A DNA stretch of 64,000 bases, taken from NCBI GenBank assembly GCA_026419785.1, contig JAODTK010003021.1:62001-126000 (forward strand), in the 5' to 3' direction. The position numbers and the translations under genes are program-made. This DNA comes from Sclerodactyla briareus (Eukaryota; Echinodermata; Holothuroidea; Dendrochirotida; Sclerodactylidae). Shown in pieces: positions 21,461 through 33,770 of the stretch (the first letter of the stretch is position 1; each line of letters opens with the position of its first letter). The notes under the pieces are model-generated. The model saw only the letters and a program-made list of their open reading frames with translations. It did not search any database and was not told the origin of the DNA.

Positions 21461-21613
21461 CTTGGGCCCCTCAATCGCACTGGGACCCCTCAATCGCACT
21501 TGGGACCCCTCAATCGCACATGGGACACCTCAATCGCACTTGGGGACCCCCAATAGCACTTGGGACCCCTCAATCGAACTGGGACCCTCAATCGCACTTG
21601 GGTCCCCTCAGTG
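21461..21613 (+). repeat. 20-bp minisatellite, about 8 copies
   Basis: The unit is TTGGGACCCCTCAATCGCAC with 18-21-bp variants (loss of one or two bases, or CAATAGCAC and CAATCGAAC substitutions). The apparent Thr/Trp/Asp/Pro-rich ORFs across it follow from the repeat. Confidence 0.92.
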
Positions 21614-21689
21614 TGATCAATTATCAGTCGCAGGTATGAATTATTTATTAGTAAAGATGCTGCCTAAAACAATACAGAATCTGTAGTAG

Positions 21690-22190
21690 ATATCTGTGAA
21701 CAAGCAATTTGCCTTTGTGGTTTTTAAAGGCCAAGGGTCATGTTAATATGATTGACCTTTGGTACTTCGGTTTATTAAATTAAGCAGCCAAAAACCTTCC
21801 GTCTGAATTTCAGCCGATTCAAGGAAGCCAATAAGGTGCAATCAGCTAATGAAAAAATTGCCATTTCAACACCACGGATGAAAAAACAACGGGGATCCCC
21901 GTACACACAAAGTCAAAGTAAACATGTACTTTTTCATATACTCTGTAACAAAACAAACTCGAAGATGGGATCCGACTAAAACCTCACAAGTTCATTCAAT
22001 TTTCAGTCGATACCCTTTTGGTATTTCTGTTATCATCCTGCAAAAAGCAGCATTTGCGTGTTGTTCTATGGGCGGCCTTTACATTCATACATGACGTCAT
22101 AGGTTTCTTTAAACTTAAGGCAACATGCTAGAACCTCCAAATTGGGTGTGGGGTTTGACATGACCATTGGCCTTCAAAGTGATTATAGGT
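21690..22190 (+). repeat. Dispersed repeat, copy 2 (partner at 15130)
   Basis: It runs parallel to 15130-15700: TTAAAGGCCAAGGGTCATGT, 'ggtacttcgg', AATAAGGTGCAATCAG, 'aacaaactcgaagatgggatccga', CGATACCCTTTTGGTATTTC, CTAGAACCTCCAAATTGGG and ACATGACCATTGGCCTTCAA. Identity is patchy, so both copies are old. Confidence 0.7.
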
Positions 22191-25100
22191 TATGGGGAGG
22201 GAAAAGGATTTACCAGTATTTGAGGTAAGGACGGTAATTTAATGCAAGTTTAATAGCATTCATCAGTCAAACAGCAAACAATAGTAAAGCGGGTAGTCTT
22301 TTGTGATGTGGTAATAACAAGATGTACGTGTTGGCTACCTATTTCTGTTGTTTATGGGAGAAAACATTCCCTGTGGAGCAAGACACTGAAGGAACTTTCA
22401 ACAAAAAATCTCATACTCCCCCAAAGTGCTGGTGAGGTGATTTGCGATGGTCATAAGTGTTGAAGTTCACAGGATAGTTTCATGAGATTTCATCTGACCC
22501 TTGAATTGAACCAATTAATCCATAATGCAGCATTCAATCCAACACATTCCTCTGGATTGCTAACAAGGATGTCTTCGTTCCTTGGTGAAGCCTAAACCTC
22601 GAATGCGGAGGGTGTGCTGTGTGCTATCTAGTAGGCCGGTGGAGGCACAGTTGCGTTTAGAGGTTGTACTGGATACGAATTCAGCATTGATCAGCTTCAG
22701 GCTGATAAATGCCTCGAGATTCAGCATGGGCGGACCGGGGGGGGTTAGTTCTGAGATTCACCAGCTATGGATCCCAAAGGAAATATGTGTACTGGCTTGG
22801 TAATGTGCGTTTGTGGGTATTGTGCCAGTTGGCTGTGTTTGTGCCAATTTTGTGATCAAGAGAGGTCGAATTGGCATGTTATTCATATTGGTTTCAACAT
22901 GGATGATATTCATTTTTGTGTCATTTGAATCATATAATTAGGGGGAAAAAACTTTAATATGGGATACCTACAGCTGGTATTCAGGCTAGGTTGAAGAAGT
23001 GGTGAATGAAAAGTTCAAACAGTGTTGCAAAACAATCTTGCAACTCCCTTGACAATAATTATTGCATCCTAGTAGCATAAACGTAATAAGCCCACCCCCC
23101 CCCCTTCATGCTTACAACAAAAACATCCAAAAGATGAATGAATTGGTTTGGCATTCGTAAAAGTGATGACAGAGGATGACGTAATTGATAGAGCTCAGGT
23201 GGTGCATGTTGTCAATAACCAGAGCTGTGTTCAGGGGTGAGAATGTTGCACTTAAAGCAGAACAGGCTTATTACTATAAGATGTTAACAAGTTGCTGAGG
23301 TCCCAGAATGCACTGCAGCAGGCAGTAGTCACAATCTGGCTGATTCACCTGTGTTCTCTAGAGAGACAAATTACTATGGATATGGGGCACTGCTGCGTTC
23401 ATGAAATGCAAGACTCCCTGTCATCTTTTCATTTTGAAGGAAAGACACTCTGAACAGGTTTACAAGTTGAATGAACACATGAACAATCAATTAATAAATC
23501 AATATTAATCAGCCATATTTTGTAGGGGCATGCTTTAAGGCTGTCATTGGACCATCTGACTCAACAATACTAATAGAGAGGGACACAACTAGCGTGGACA
23601 ATATTCAATTTGACTCCAAGTCACTCAATGTTGGAAGAGGGAATATTGAAAGTGTTGGGTTTTTTACTTTGAATTCTCAAACTGCAGTAGCTGTGAGTGT
23701 TCTGTGATATGTACTTGTTATTGTGTTCTTTGTCATGCGTGAGCCAAAATCTGTGAGGAAACCCCAGTGGTGGTGTTGATGCTACTGCACTCTGGGTTGC
23801 AAAAATTTTGCACAATTAAATTGAGATAGCAGGTGGGTCTAAATCTACGAAGGCAATGGCAGATAATATTTCTCATGAGACATGTTTGGTGATTTCCATG
23901 TGCTTTCTCTGGCACAGTGCTAAAGGCCACGGTATGTTTCTAATTGGATAGTAGAACAGTAAGCCCTGGTAATGTTGCACCTTACCATATCATTGGTGTA
24001 CCCCCCTCCCCCCTCCCACACCTGCAGGGTTCACTGGGAAGGGCAGCGTGGGGATATTTTGGTAGGTTCTCAATAAAAAACTTTGATCTATTGGGGGGAC
24101 ACATTAGGCTGTTATACCACAGTCTGAAGGTTACCAAGGAGGGGTTGTCAGGGGTTTTTAGCTGTATTCACCCTTAGAATAAAAATGTTCCCCATTTCTC
24201 CGCAGATCTGTCCTACAGTATTTGGTTGTGGCCTTTGCAGCAGGAATCACCCCTGGATTTGAAGAATAGTGAGACTGGACAGAAACTGGTCACCCCTGTG
24301 TCTCTCTCCATGGCTGAGAGCATACCTAAAGAAACCTGCTGGGGGTTTTCAGTCTGCTCATGAACATTCCAATGAATGCAGCATTTTCAGCAGAATACAT
24401 TTCGGACTGTGTTTGGATATAGCCTATCAGCGTGGACTTGTGCAACATTTGACAAAGTGGATTCCCTGGGATATTAATACTGTTCCCCCGTTAAATAACT
24501 TCAAAATATACTCTGAATAGCTGGTAAACCTCAAGGTTACAGGATACTTCCTGTTTGTATCTAATGCTTGTTCTTGGCACCTTCTGAAGGTTTTTTTCTT
24601 AGTTGCAAAGTTAATAGTTAAAAAGTAAGGTTGATATATGAAGGGCATGCTCAAAATCATACTTTTCCCATGGTACAGGAATGTGGCAGAGTATCAATTG
24701 ATGATTGGGTGAGGAACAACCATATTATTCTTGGATTATAGTTCCCTCTTTGTTCGAGCTACAAATAAAGAACACAGTATGTTTAGATGGTGGCAGTCTT
24801 GGCCAAGGCGTCAAACTTCTGATTATCCAATTATCCTGGTTGCTTGTTAGGGGTGGGCAATTTGCATCTCTGCCAACTCGGTTGAACCCCCTCCCCCAAC
24901 CCCTGTACCCTTGCCAGGACTGGTATAGGTCTGATCCATTGTCTGTCAACTAAGTCTCAAAAAGGAAGTCTCCCATAAATAGTGTCAAAAAGTGTAGAGT
25001 GCCAATCAGCCCGTGAGAGTAAATCACAATTACAGTACACTGACACACCAGATTCTAAATTTGCTGTCATCCATGCTTGCTGGTCTCCTGACACTATAAC

Positions 25101-26233
25101 CTTTCTCACAAGAAAAAAAACTGTCTGACAGTGTCGGGGTAGGCACAGCACGAATATACCTGGATGGTAACAATCATAGTCAGAGAAATAACTGCAGACC
25201 TCATAATTGCAGAATGTTACACATGATTTACGGTCATCTGATGAATAGCGTTATTTCTCCAATGAATTGAGCATTGCCACTCGGACAACCCACACGGGTA
25301 TATATCCTGAATAACATGGTTTTGTTGCAATATGTTTCGTTAAATTCTGTCAGTTTATTGCCGATTCGTGGAAGAGTATTAACTTGCCTGATGCCCGTAC
25401 TGTGAGTAAATGGTGTTTAATTTTTATTTATCATGTATTCAATGTCTCTGCCTGCATAGTAATGGAAATGAATACATACTTGTTCTTCTCCCACTTGTCA
25501 CTTTTTTTTCTTCTTTTTTCCATTATTTATGATTTTTTAATTTTATTGTCTGTGGTTTCGAACCCAGAGAGTGTTGGTGTTGGGCTGTTGGCCCATGGAG
25601 GTGACTGGAGTGAATGATCATAACTATTATGATGTACAATGGTCATGTAGAAACATCTCTGTAAAAATCTGTTGCAATTGTTATATAATAATAATAACTA
25701 TAATAATATTAAAATGCCTTATAAAGAGTTTACATAACAAAGATATCCAAAGGCTTTACAAAGACAATGCTGAAGGCATAAACACAGCACCCTACTTTAT
25801 AAACATAACCAAACATGTTCCTGTGCTCCAGAGTTTTATATAGAATATCAACCATCTGAAATTCTACGTGGCTATTAATAACCTCACTTTGGCCAAAAGT
25901 GACTTTCATAGTGAATCATCAAAAGGCCGTCAAGTAACAATCTACCACATTTTTGAGAGAATCCATCGTGACCATTGTACCTTAAGGCGTTAGATTTCCA
26001 TAGATGCCGATGTGGTGTGTAGTAGGATATACAAATCAGTTTGGTGAGAGAGGAAGACTTTTAGAAGTGAATAAACTGTATCATAAGGTTAAAGAAGGCC
26101 AATATTATCAAACACTCCTGTTTCAAAATTTAGATTGTTTCTTGGTGAAGATATTTCAGGCTGTAGGATATGTCCGTAGTGTTAAGGGAGGATCCCAGAA
26201 TTGCGGTATAACTCTATAAATCCATGTGGCATG
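22191..26233. other. Non-coding stretch of about 4 kb
   Basis: AT-rich, with short C or G runs (about 22736 and 23093) and an AT-rich ATAATAATA patch near 25685-25712. ORFs here are under 95 codons, overlap on both strands and have no recognisable signature. Confidence 0.35.
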
Positions 26234-26664
26234 GTCGGTGAAGTGATGGTGGTCGGTGAAAGTGATGGTGGTCGGTGAAAGTGATGGTGGTCGGTGAAAG
26301 TGATGGTGGTCGGTGAAGTGATGGTGTCGGTGAAAGTGATGGTGGTCGGTTAAAAGTGATGGTGGTCGGTGAAAGTGATGGTGGTCGGTGAAAGTGATGG
26401 TGGTCGGTTAAAAGTGATGGTGGTCGGTTAAAAGTGATGGTGGTCGGTGAAGTGATGGTGGTCGGTGAAAGTGATGGTGGTCGGTGAAAGTGATGGTGGT
26501 CGGTGAAAGTGATGGTGGTCGGGGGGAAGTGATGGTGTCGGTGAAAGTGATGGTGGTCGGTTAAAAGTGATGTGGTCGGTGAAAGTGATGGTGGTCGGTG
26601 AAAGTGATGGTGGTCGGTGAAAGTGATGGTGGTCGGTGAAAGTGATGGTGGTTGGTGAAAAGTG
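26234..26664 (+). repeat. 19-bp minisatellite, about 22 copies
   Basis: The unit is GTCGGTGAAAGTGATGGTG. Variants are 18 bp (GAAG in place of GAAAG) and 20 bp (GTTAAAAG), with one GGGGGGAAG unit near 26520. Unit length is not a multiple of three, so the His/Pro/Thr-rich minus-strand ORF (TDHHHFHRPPSLSPTTIT) is a by-product of cycling through all three frames. Confidence 0.95.
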
Positions 26665-27640
26665 TTCTCTATGCTGTATTCGATTTGCAGAGTTGGAGGT
26701 AGATTTCATTAAAGGAGAATTTATTCCATATAGAATGGAACAAGCACTGCGAAGGCAAATTACCCCCCTGTAACCGAGCGCCGCAAGATCCGCATATCGC
26801 TAATTGGATTCTATGGAATGTCGCCCTCATGGGGCCATAAACATCCCCTTACAAGAGTGGCTGCATTTCCACGGTTTTTCGGCATCATTATACAGCTCAT
26901 TTGAGTTTATTTCGCCTCCTTACATCAACATTAACAATTCATTTTCGCACCTGCGCCTGTGGAATCCTACCTTTGCTGGCCAGTCGTGAGAAGTGACTGA
27001 AGGGGGAGGACTTGGACCATACTAGAACCTCAAAGACCTCGCAGGCATGCATGTGTCAGTAAACATCAGGGCTCTGTCTCCACAGGAATGCCATGCCAGC
27101 CAAGCAAGTTGTTCAAACAGAATGCAATGGCCAGGGTGTGAATCTCCCAAGTTTGTAGCAATGGGTGGGTTTGCAGCAGTCTGCATTCCACCTTTAACAG
27201 GGAAGTCCAGTGCACTACGTCAATTAACTTCTGACTTGATGAACTGAAGTCCCTACTTGCGTGAGTGAAGATAATTTTGAACATTTAATAAACTGACACT
27301 AGACAAGGAACAAAATATAGTCAATCGGTGAATGCCTGAGATGACACTTCATTTTTCACCCACCGGAAAGGGGGAACTTTGCGACCATACAGCAACAATA
27401 TGGGCCCCATCCGGTTTTTTCCAATCGGAACGGCCACACTTAATAATGTAACATGGTCATTTAAACTTGGTGTCTAATATTTTGGCATGTTCCCTCCTAC
27501 GTGGAGGAAATTTAATTTCGAGACCCAACTCCATCCGACATAATTGAGTCCGGCAGTAGGACACGTACGCTGTTGCACAATACGACTCGGGAGGTAACAG
27601 TGGGACCTGTGTAAAACCCTATTAATTCAGGAGATATTCA
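26665..27640. other. Non-coding stretch
   Basis: A short phrase near 26858-26880 (GTGGCTGCATTTCCACGG) resembles one near 45309 (GGCTGCTGCATTTCCATGG), so part of this is probably an old interspersed repeat. No gene is supported. Confidence 0.35.
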
Positions 27641-27642
27641 TT

Positions 27643-28595
27643 TTTGTCTCGCCTGAACAACGTTCAGGAAGAGACTTAGCGATCACTTTGTCATGGGTGT
27701 ATGTATGCATGTGTGTCCCACTTCCTTGTTAGTAGGATTTCTTCGAAATGGTAAGACCGAATCTGATGAAATTTTGCATGTAGTATCGGGTGTTGGGTGA
27801 AACGATCTGATTAGATTTTGGAGCACAAAAAGTCACTAATTCCGTCGGTGTAATTAGCCTATTTATGTAATTACAGTTTTAATTTTTTTTATGTAAGTTA
27901 GAAAGATTACGGATGTACCGTATTGCTATGGTGATTTGGTTTGGCAAATAGTTGCAGGATATAAGGTAGATAGACTGATTAGATTTTCAGCGTCAAATTA
28001 CATAATTTTGCGAAATTTCAAAGTTCATAGGATTCCCACAAAACGTGGTGAATATGGTTCACCTTCAGTCTCAAAACGGCTTAACAAATATTGGGGTCAC
28101 TGAGGTCATTCATGTCTAATTGCATAATTTTATGTTGGTTGGATTTTCATGCAACCTTATGGGTATGGTTGAACTTTAGTCCATTTTTTTTTTATCATGG
28201 ATTCAGGGTCACTGGAGGTCATTTAACGTGTCTAAATTGCAGTGATTTATGCATAATTTGCAGATTTCATGAAACTTGGTGGGTAGGCTTACCTTCACTC
28301 TTCAACATTTTAAACATAGACTGGAGGTCACTCAGTGTGTCTATTTTGCAGAGTTTATACCAAATTTCAAAGTTCGTTCGATTTTCATGAAGCTCGATGG
28401 TTCCACCTTAAAGACTCAGTCACTGGGGTTATTCAATGTGTATAATTTGCTTCATTCATGCAAATGTTCAGGTTTGTCTGATTCTCATGAAACATTCATC
28501 AGCGTGGTCCACCATTGGTCCTGAAAATGACCTAATGGTGTTGCATGATCTGAAACGCAGCGAGACCTGGGGGCGATCGCCTTGTGAATCTTTGT
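27643..28595 (+). repeat. Dispersed 'GTCTCGCCT' element, fullest copy
   Basis: It starts GTCTCGCCTGAACAACGTTC, followed by AGGAAGAGACTTAGCGATCAC, and ends GCAGCGAGACCTGGGGGCG then ATCGCCTTGT. The ends are thus roughly inverted (GTCTCGCCT against AGCGAGACC, GCGATCAC against GCGATCGCC). Between them, from about 28020, four or five units of about 105-120 bp repeat the order 'gattttcatgaaacttggtggg', 'accttcagtc', 'ggtcactgaggtcattcaatgtgtc', 'taatttgcataatttatgcaaa'. No ORF for a transposase is present, so it would be non-autonomous. Confidence 0.65.
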
Positions 28596-29385
28596 AACCG
28601 ACAAACTCATACTGAGATCGAAAAAATCGATAAATTTACTTTTGTGAATTTATAAGATCTTGGCGTCTGCCGGCTATTACAAAATGGTAACCTGTGCTGT
28701 GTTTCCATCCCCATGTTTGGTCATCTATCAGAGTAAAAACCCTCGTCTCGCTCCTCAAACAAAGGGTGTTTGAAGAGTCAAATGCTTCTCCCGCAGATTA
28801 ACTTGGATGATCATATCATGTGCTGATTGTCGTCGGTGAAGAAAGGTACTTTCCGTACCGTTAACCATTCAAGGTTGTCACGAATTGGTCGGTGATCATC
28901 TAGGTGTCATTTGGGTCACCCCAAAAACAAAGGTAAATTTTTTAGCTGCAAATGATATTGCATCGGTATGATTCGAGCTACAAGCCACTGATGTCTGAAA
29001 CTACCGAGATGGTTGTATCAGGTGTATGTAGGGTGGCACTATACACTCATAGGGCACCGGGAAGTGAGAAAACTCACCTGAAAAACCCCAGCTATTTAGG
29101 CACGCGCGCTGCTATTCTCCGAGGACTTTCTGGTCGAAGAAGCTGCGCCTCTATTTAAAATTGAGTTTAAATTTGGGTCACTCGAGCTAACAGTAAGAGC
29201 TGTTTACACCGGCGCTCTGAGGTACGTCCCCAAATCTCCTTCAGAGTTACGCGGTAGTTCCTATCCCTCCTACTGTCCTAATTACTGATTTCTGTTTTGC
29301 TCCCACACCGATGTTTTCATTTCGATATGGCTGACCTATCTACATTATATACTATGTAGGCCTACTGCCCAGATACGTCCATTGG
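28596..29385. other. Non-coding stretch
   Basis: No coding, RNA or repeat signal that I can support. Confidence 0.35.
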
Positions 29386-29955
29386 GGCTTCTTTGTAAAC
29401 TAAGGTAGGGGGCTTCAGTATGACCCAGTCCTTGATCGTGTAACTGACAACCGATGCCTCGGGTTTCTCTCCCTTGAGAATGGACGAGAGATGGAATTGT
29501 GTCAATGTTGTAGACCTAGTAACTCAACTAGGAGAGAAATACTGGTGCTGATGCTGAAGCACCCTGTATATATATAACAAATTAAGATCGACCTTAATCT
29601 AAGATTAGATTGACACATATGCATAATAGACAAGCCTATCATATTCCGATTTGGGTGTGGTGTCGGCAGTTCACTTAGGCGACTGGTAAAACTAGTAGTA
29701 AAGGAAAGTAACGCAGTCAAGATTAGGCCTATTACTGGCGATTTACCTCACATGAAAATCTAAATAAGATCGGTTTTTTAATAGTTTGTCAAAAAACCAG
29801 CTGATAAGCTGGTTGAGCTTTTTTGGCTATCCGATCACCATCAGTCTATCTATCGTTCTAGCTATATACCCCTCCACGCTGCTTTGTTTGAAATTCACGC
29901 GGTGAATTGATAGAAAACTACATTTCAACCTTCTAAGCAGTGTGCGGAAGCTGCT
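29386..29955 (+). repeat. Tandem duplicate, copy 1 of about 570 bp
   Basis: It matches 30318-30905 in order: CTTCTTTGTAAAC, TGACCCAGTCC, CAACT.GGAGAGAAA, GACCTTAATCTAAGATTA, GATTTGGGTGTGGTGTCGGC, a 'gctaagctggttgagctttt' phrase and CAACCTTCTAAGCAGTGTG. This copy has a perfect hairpin AACCAGC-TGATAA-GCTGGTT near 29794. Confidence 0.8.
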
Positions 29956-30317
29956 AGGACAGGTTACTGGATTCTCTGCTTGAAATTAAACTATCCACTT
30001 TCCTTCATAAAAAATATTATTGTTAGGCTGTTCAAACAGTTGGAGAGACCTCGCCTGGAGTATTCCGTGCCAGACGTGGAATCCTTATTTCTCGAAGTTG
30101 TCAATTGAGAAGTTTCAAACGGAGGGCAACCATAACTAAGCGTTTGCGAGATTTGCCATATGACATAATATGAGGAAGAGGGCGTATCGGTTTGGGTTTT
30201 CATTGGCGATAAGGCTGAATTCGAGAATATTTGATTCAGGTTCTCGCAATCGTCCATGATTTCGATGGCCGTTTCTCGGTGGCGGGGGCGCCAGCTAAGT
30301 TACCTGGTTGGGGCACA

Positions 30318-30905
30318 TCTTCTTTGTAAACGAGTTAGGGCCTTTATGAGGTACTGACCCAGTCCCGTGTTGTCCTTGATTGGGTGGTAACTGACAGTAG
30401 ATGCATTGGCCTCTCCCTAGACAGTTACTCTTCAAAAGAGAACATCCATCAGGTTGACAATGGGATAAAGTTGTGTCAATTGCTACTCAACTCAACTGGG
30501 AGAGAAACACTGGGTGCTGAAGAGTGTATTACAAATTAGCGACCTTAATCTAAGATTAAATTGGCACATAGGCATAATAGATAGCCTATAGATATTCCGA
30601 TTTGGGTGTGGTGTCGGCAGTTCACTCCAGGCGAATGAAAAACTAGTGGTAAAGGAAATAAAGCAGTCAAGATTATTACTGGCTACCTTCAACCCCACAG
30701 TGAAAAATCTAATGAATCCGGCGTGTTGTTCTAGTTCCAACGAGCTAAGCTGGTTGAGCTTTTGTAATCCGATACCGTCAGCCTATCTATTTTTTCTAGC
30801 TATATATTCACCCATGATCCATGCTTCCTTCAATTGTATAGTCAGATTTCATGCGGTGATTTACAGAAAAAATACATTGCAACCTTCTAAGCAGTGTGGG
30901 GAAGG
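30318..30905 (+). repeat. Tandem duplicate, copy 2 of about 590 bp
   Basis: Direct-orientation partner of 29386-29955, offset by about 930-950 bp, with many small indels and substitutions. The unrelated 360 bp between the copies includes an ORF (30257-29991, minus) that I cannot support as a gene. Confidence 0.8.
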
Positions 30906-33770
30906 AGATCTGAAGCCGTTTTGCAATTGTTCTCTCAGCCTAAATTATTTGAGCTATAACCTTGGCTTGGTATATGTTAATTGACCGACCCCCACACACA
31001 CACCGAGTTTTCTTAACTTGCATGACGCCATAGTAGTATATCGGAGGTATTTTGATATAACATGTGACACATATCGATAATCGAATGCCGCAGGCTTAAT
31101 TTCCATTATGACGTCATGCAAAACGCCGCCGTCGCTCTTTCTCCAGTTGTTACCAGATGACATCGCATCTTGACAGTAAATGGATAGGATACAAGAACCG
31201 CTCTATGGCATGTATGAAGATATTGCGAAAGGGGGGGGGGGGGGCTAGCTATAGCTGTGATTTATTAGAAACAAAAAACGATCGATTTTTATGTAAGATC
31301 AATTGCCAGGGAAAGGTAACCTCTTGATGAATAAAATACAATTAATAAACAGTTTCGTTTACTCCACCCCCGTAACATATTAGACATTAAGGTGGGGGGG
31401 GATGAAATTGACAGTAAAAAAAATATACTGTCATGATGCATTTCATCTGATTTTTTCTATGGTGCTGGTTCTCGGGAACGAACGTAACTCGATAACCAAA
31501 CACAGTCTCATGCCCCAAATTCGACATGTACATGGAGAAACAAAGTAGTGATCTACGAAACTTTGATCTCCTTTTTCCTATTAGGTTCCGAAATGGCGAA
31601 TTGAGTCTGATTGGTCGATTACGGTTGCCATACCAACCGATCGAAAAATCCGGCTTCATACATGGTTTCGTGTGCCTCACAGGTATGCACCTTATAGCCA
31701 AATATCGACATTGTTAGTATACTGTACGTGCATTATATAGTTACAGTGTCGTGTCCGTTTTTAACCAACAGGGGCTGGGCAATTGATTACCATGGCAACG
31801 ACATAAAAGAGTCATGCGTTTCCCATATTATGAACAGAGGGAACAACATGTGACATTAGTCATACTGGCTGCATACACCGAGAAATATAAGAATGTCAGA
31901 CTTTGACCCCCAAACCCCAAATCTCTCCAGCCTCCTAATTTCTTGTACAACCCAGGGGCGCCGGACCGTTTTGAAGAGTGGGGGGGGGGGGACACATCGA
32001 ATGTGAATGACCATCTAAGCGGAGCGCCAACCATCCGTTGGCGCGAAGCGAACAAAGAAAATTTTCCGATTTGCATACACTCCAGATCAACGGAAACGGC
32101 ACTTGCCAGGCTCAATAGCACCCATCTACATGTGTGATTTGAGTTAAAAGAGACAAAAAAAGGTGTCAGTGTGCATACTAAGATGATTTACCGAATATCA
32201 CACATGGTTATTTTTTGATATCTTTGCTACTATGGCTTGTTTGCGTGGATCCAGGGGTCTACCGAACGGTCTCTGGTGGGATCGAAAGGGAAAAGCCATG
32301 GGCGTACGGGACCACTCCAATTGGGACGAGAAAATGTTGTAAGCGAATCAGTATTGGAAACTACCTGCGCGCGCGAAAAAATTTGCATGTCTTCCGGGCG
32401 TTTAATTGAAAAAGTCAGCAAAAAAATTGAAGGGCTTTTTTTTCACTTTGCTTTTTCCTTCCCAAATTTTCCACGAATTTTCGCCCGGATTTTTCATCTC
32501 AGAAAAATTGGGGGAGGGGGGGGGGGGGGAGGCAGTCTGCCACAAGGCTTCCGAAATTAATCGAGTGAACAAAAATGATTCGAAGCATAATTAGCATATT
32601 TAGCCTAAACGCCTGGAAGAAAAAATGCCAGTTGCGCGCGAAACGCTTGAAAAATTATGAACTTTTGGCTATTCGATTTAAAATTCGAGAACTCGGTATG
32701 AACATGGGTAGTCCTTCCACTTGGCCCCAGTGGGGTCCCGATCTTCACCTGGGATCCGCACCTGGAATTAGTGGACTTAAGACAATTTCCAACGCGATTA
32801 TTGTTTGGTTAGACAAAAATTGAATCAGTTTAGAGTGATACAAAATCGGGCATGTGCCTATTATTATTTTATTACGGTCCGGAAAAGTGGGGGGGGGGCA
32901 AACGATATGATATCCCCCACTTTTGAGAGTGGGGGGACATGGCCCCCCCCCCCCGTCCCCCACCTGTTGACGCCCATGGTATAACCTATATAGTCTGTTT
33001 AACGTCCTGGGGGATGGGGTGATAAATAGAAACATGAAACGAAAAGGTTCCTTTGAAATATGGAAAATGTATATATCGCATGTTCCTGTGTTCTGTTTGA
33101 AAGAATGATGATGTTTAAACTGCGCTTTGTTCGCAGTATAGGCTATTAAAACATCTCCATCTCATTGGGAAACTATGGTAACGCCACTGTATCTGCCCAT
33201 TTGAGAACTATTCAGCTATTCCACATGAATAAATCATCCGGAAGAATTGACCCTGAAGTTTTTCCCCTCCATTTGGTTTTGTAAAGTGAACACTTAATTA
33301 TTTTGGAGAACGAAAAAGATGTATCAATTGACCTCGTGGAAGTTCTTGATTGCGGGCCTACCTGATAGTTATAAAACATCTTGAGGTTATTGCCATCGCC
33401 CACGGCTGTCAAACAATAACTTGGTGCCATATGCTACTTCAAATAGAGCCACGCCACTGAACGTCATGCGAAGAGCGAATTTACTCGACAGTATAACCGA
33501 CAGCTTGGTTTATCGCCAATGATGTTCGAAGTATTCTGGATGTTCGTCCATACCTAGACTGGGCGCTCGCTATCGGCGCGTGAATTCCTCGTACGAATGT
33601 CGGTTTCGGGAGAAAGAACCATGTAATAGTGATAAATTAGTAAATTACTGCTGGGAGATTGCTCCTTAATAACGGTTAGCTATAAATTGGCAGTGATAAG
33701 AGTGAACAAATAACAAACAGGTGCAAGAACAGAGGAATTTCTTCAACATTTAGAATAACGAGTGCAGTGT
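30906..33770. other. Repeat-rich non-coding stretch
   Basis: It contains poly-G runs at about 31231-31244, 31980-31991 and 32514-32529, a G/C-run cluster at 32889-32954, and a dispersed repeat at 31945-32060. The ORF at 31526-31717 is intact and fairly protein-like, but is overlapped by an equally long antisense ORF and has no other support. Confidence 0.4.
31945..32060 (+). repeat. Poly-G-containing dispersed repeat, copy on +
   Basis: The order is AGGGGCGCCGGACCG, a G12 run, TGACCATCTAAGCGGAGCGC, CGTTGGCGCGAAGCG. The last two blocks recur in reverse orientation at 59165-59275. A start-like motif GGCGTAGC.AGG is shared with that copy and with 57643. Confidence 0.65.

Noticed and set aside
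26428..26709. 93-residue His/Pro/Thr-rich ORF on the minus strand
   Set aside because: It is the 19-bp minisatellite read in three successive frames. No sequence outside the array supports a gene.
31387..31717. Overlapping 104- and 63-residue ORFs on opposite strands
   Set aside because: Neither shows a domain, splice context or codon signal, and the two exclude each other.
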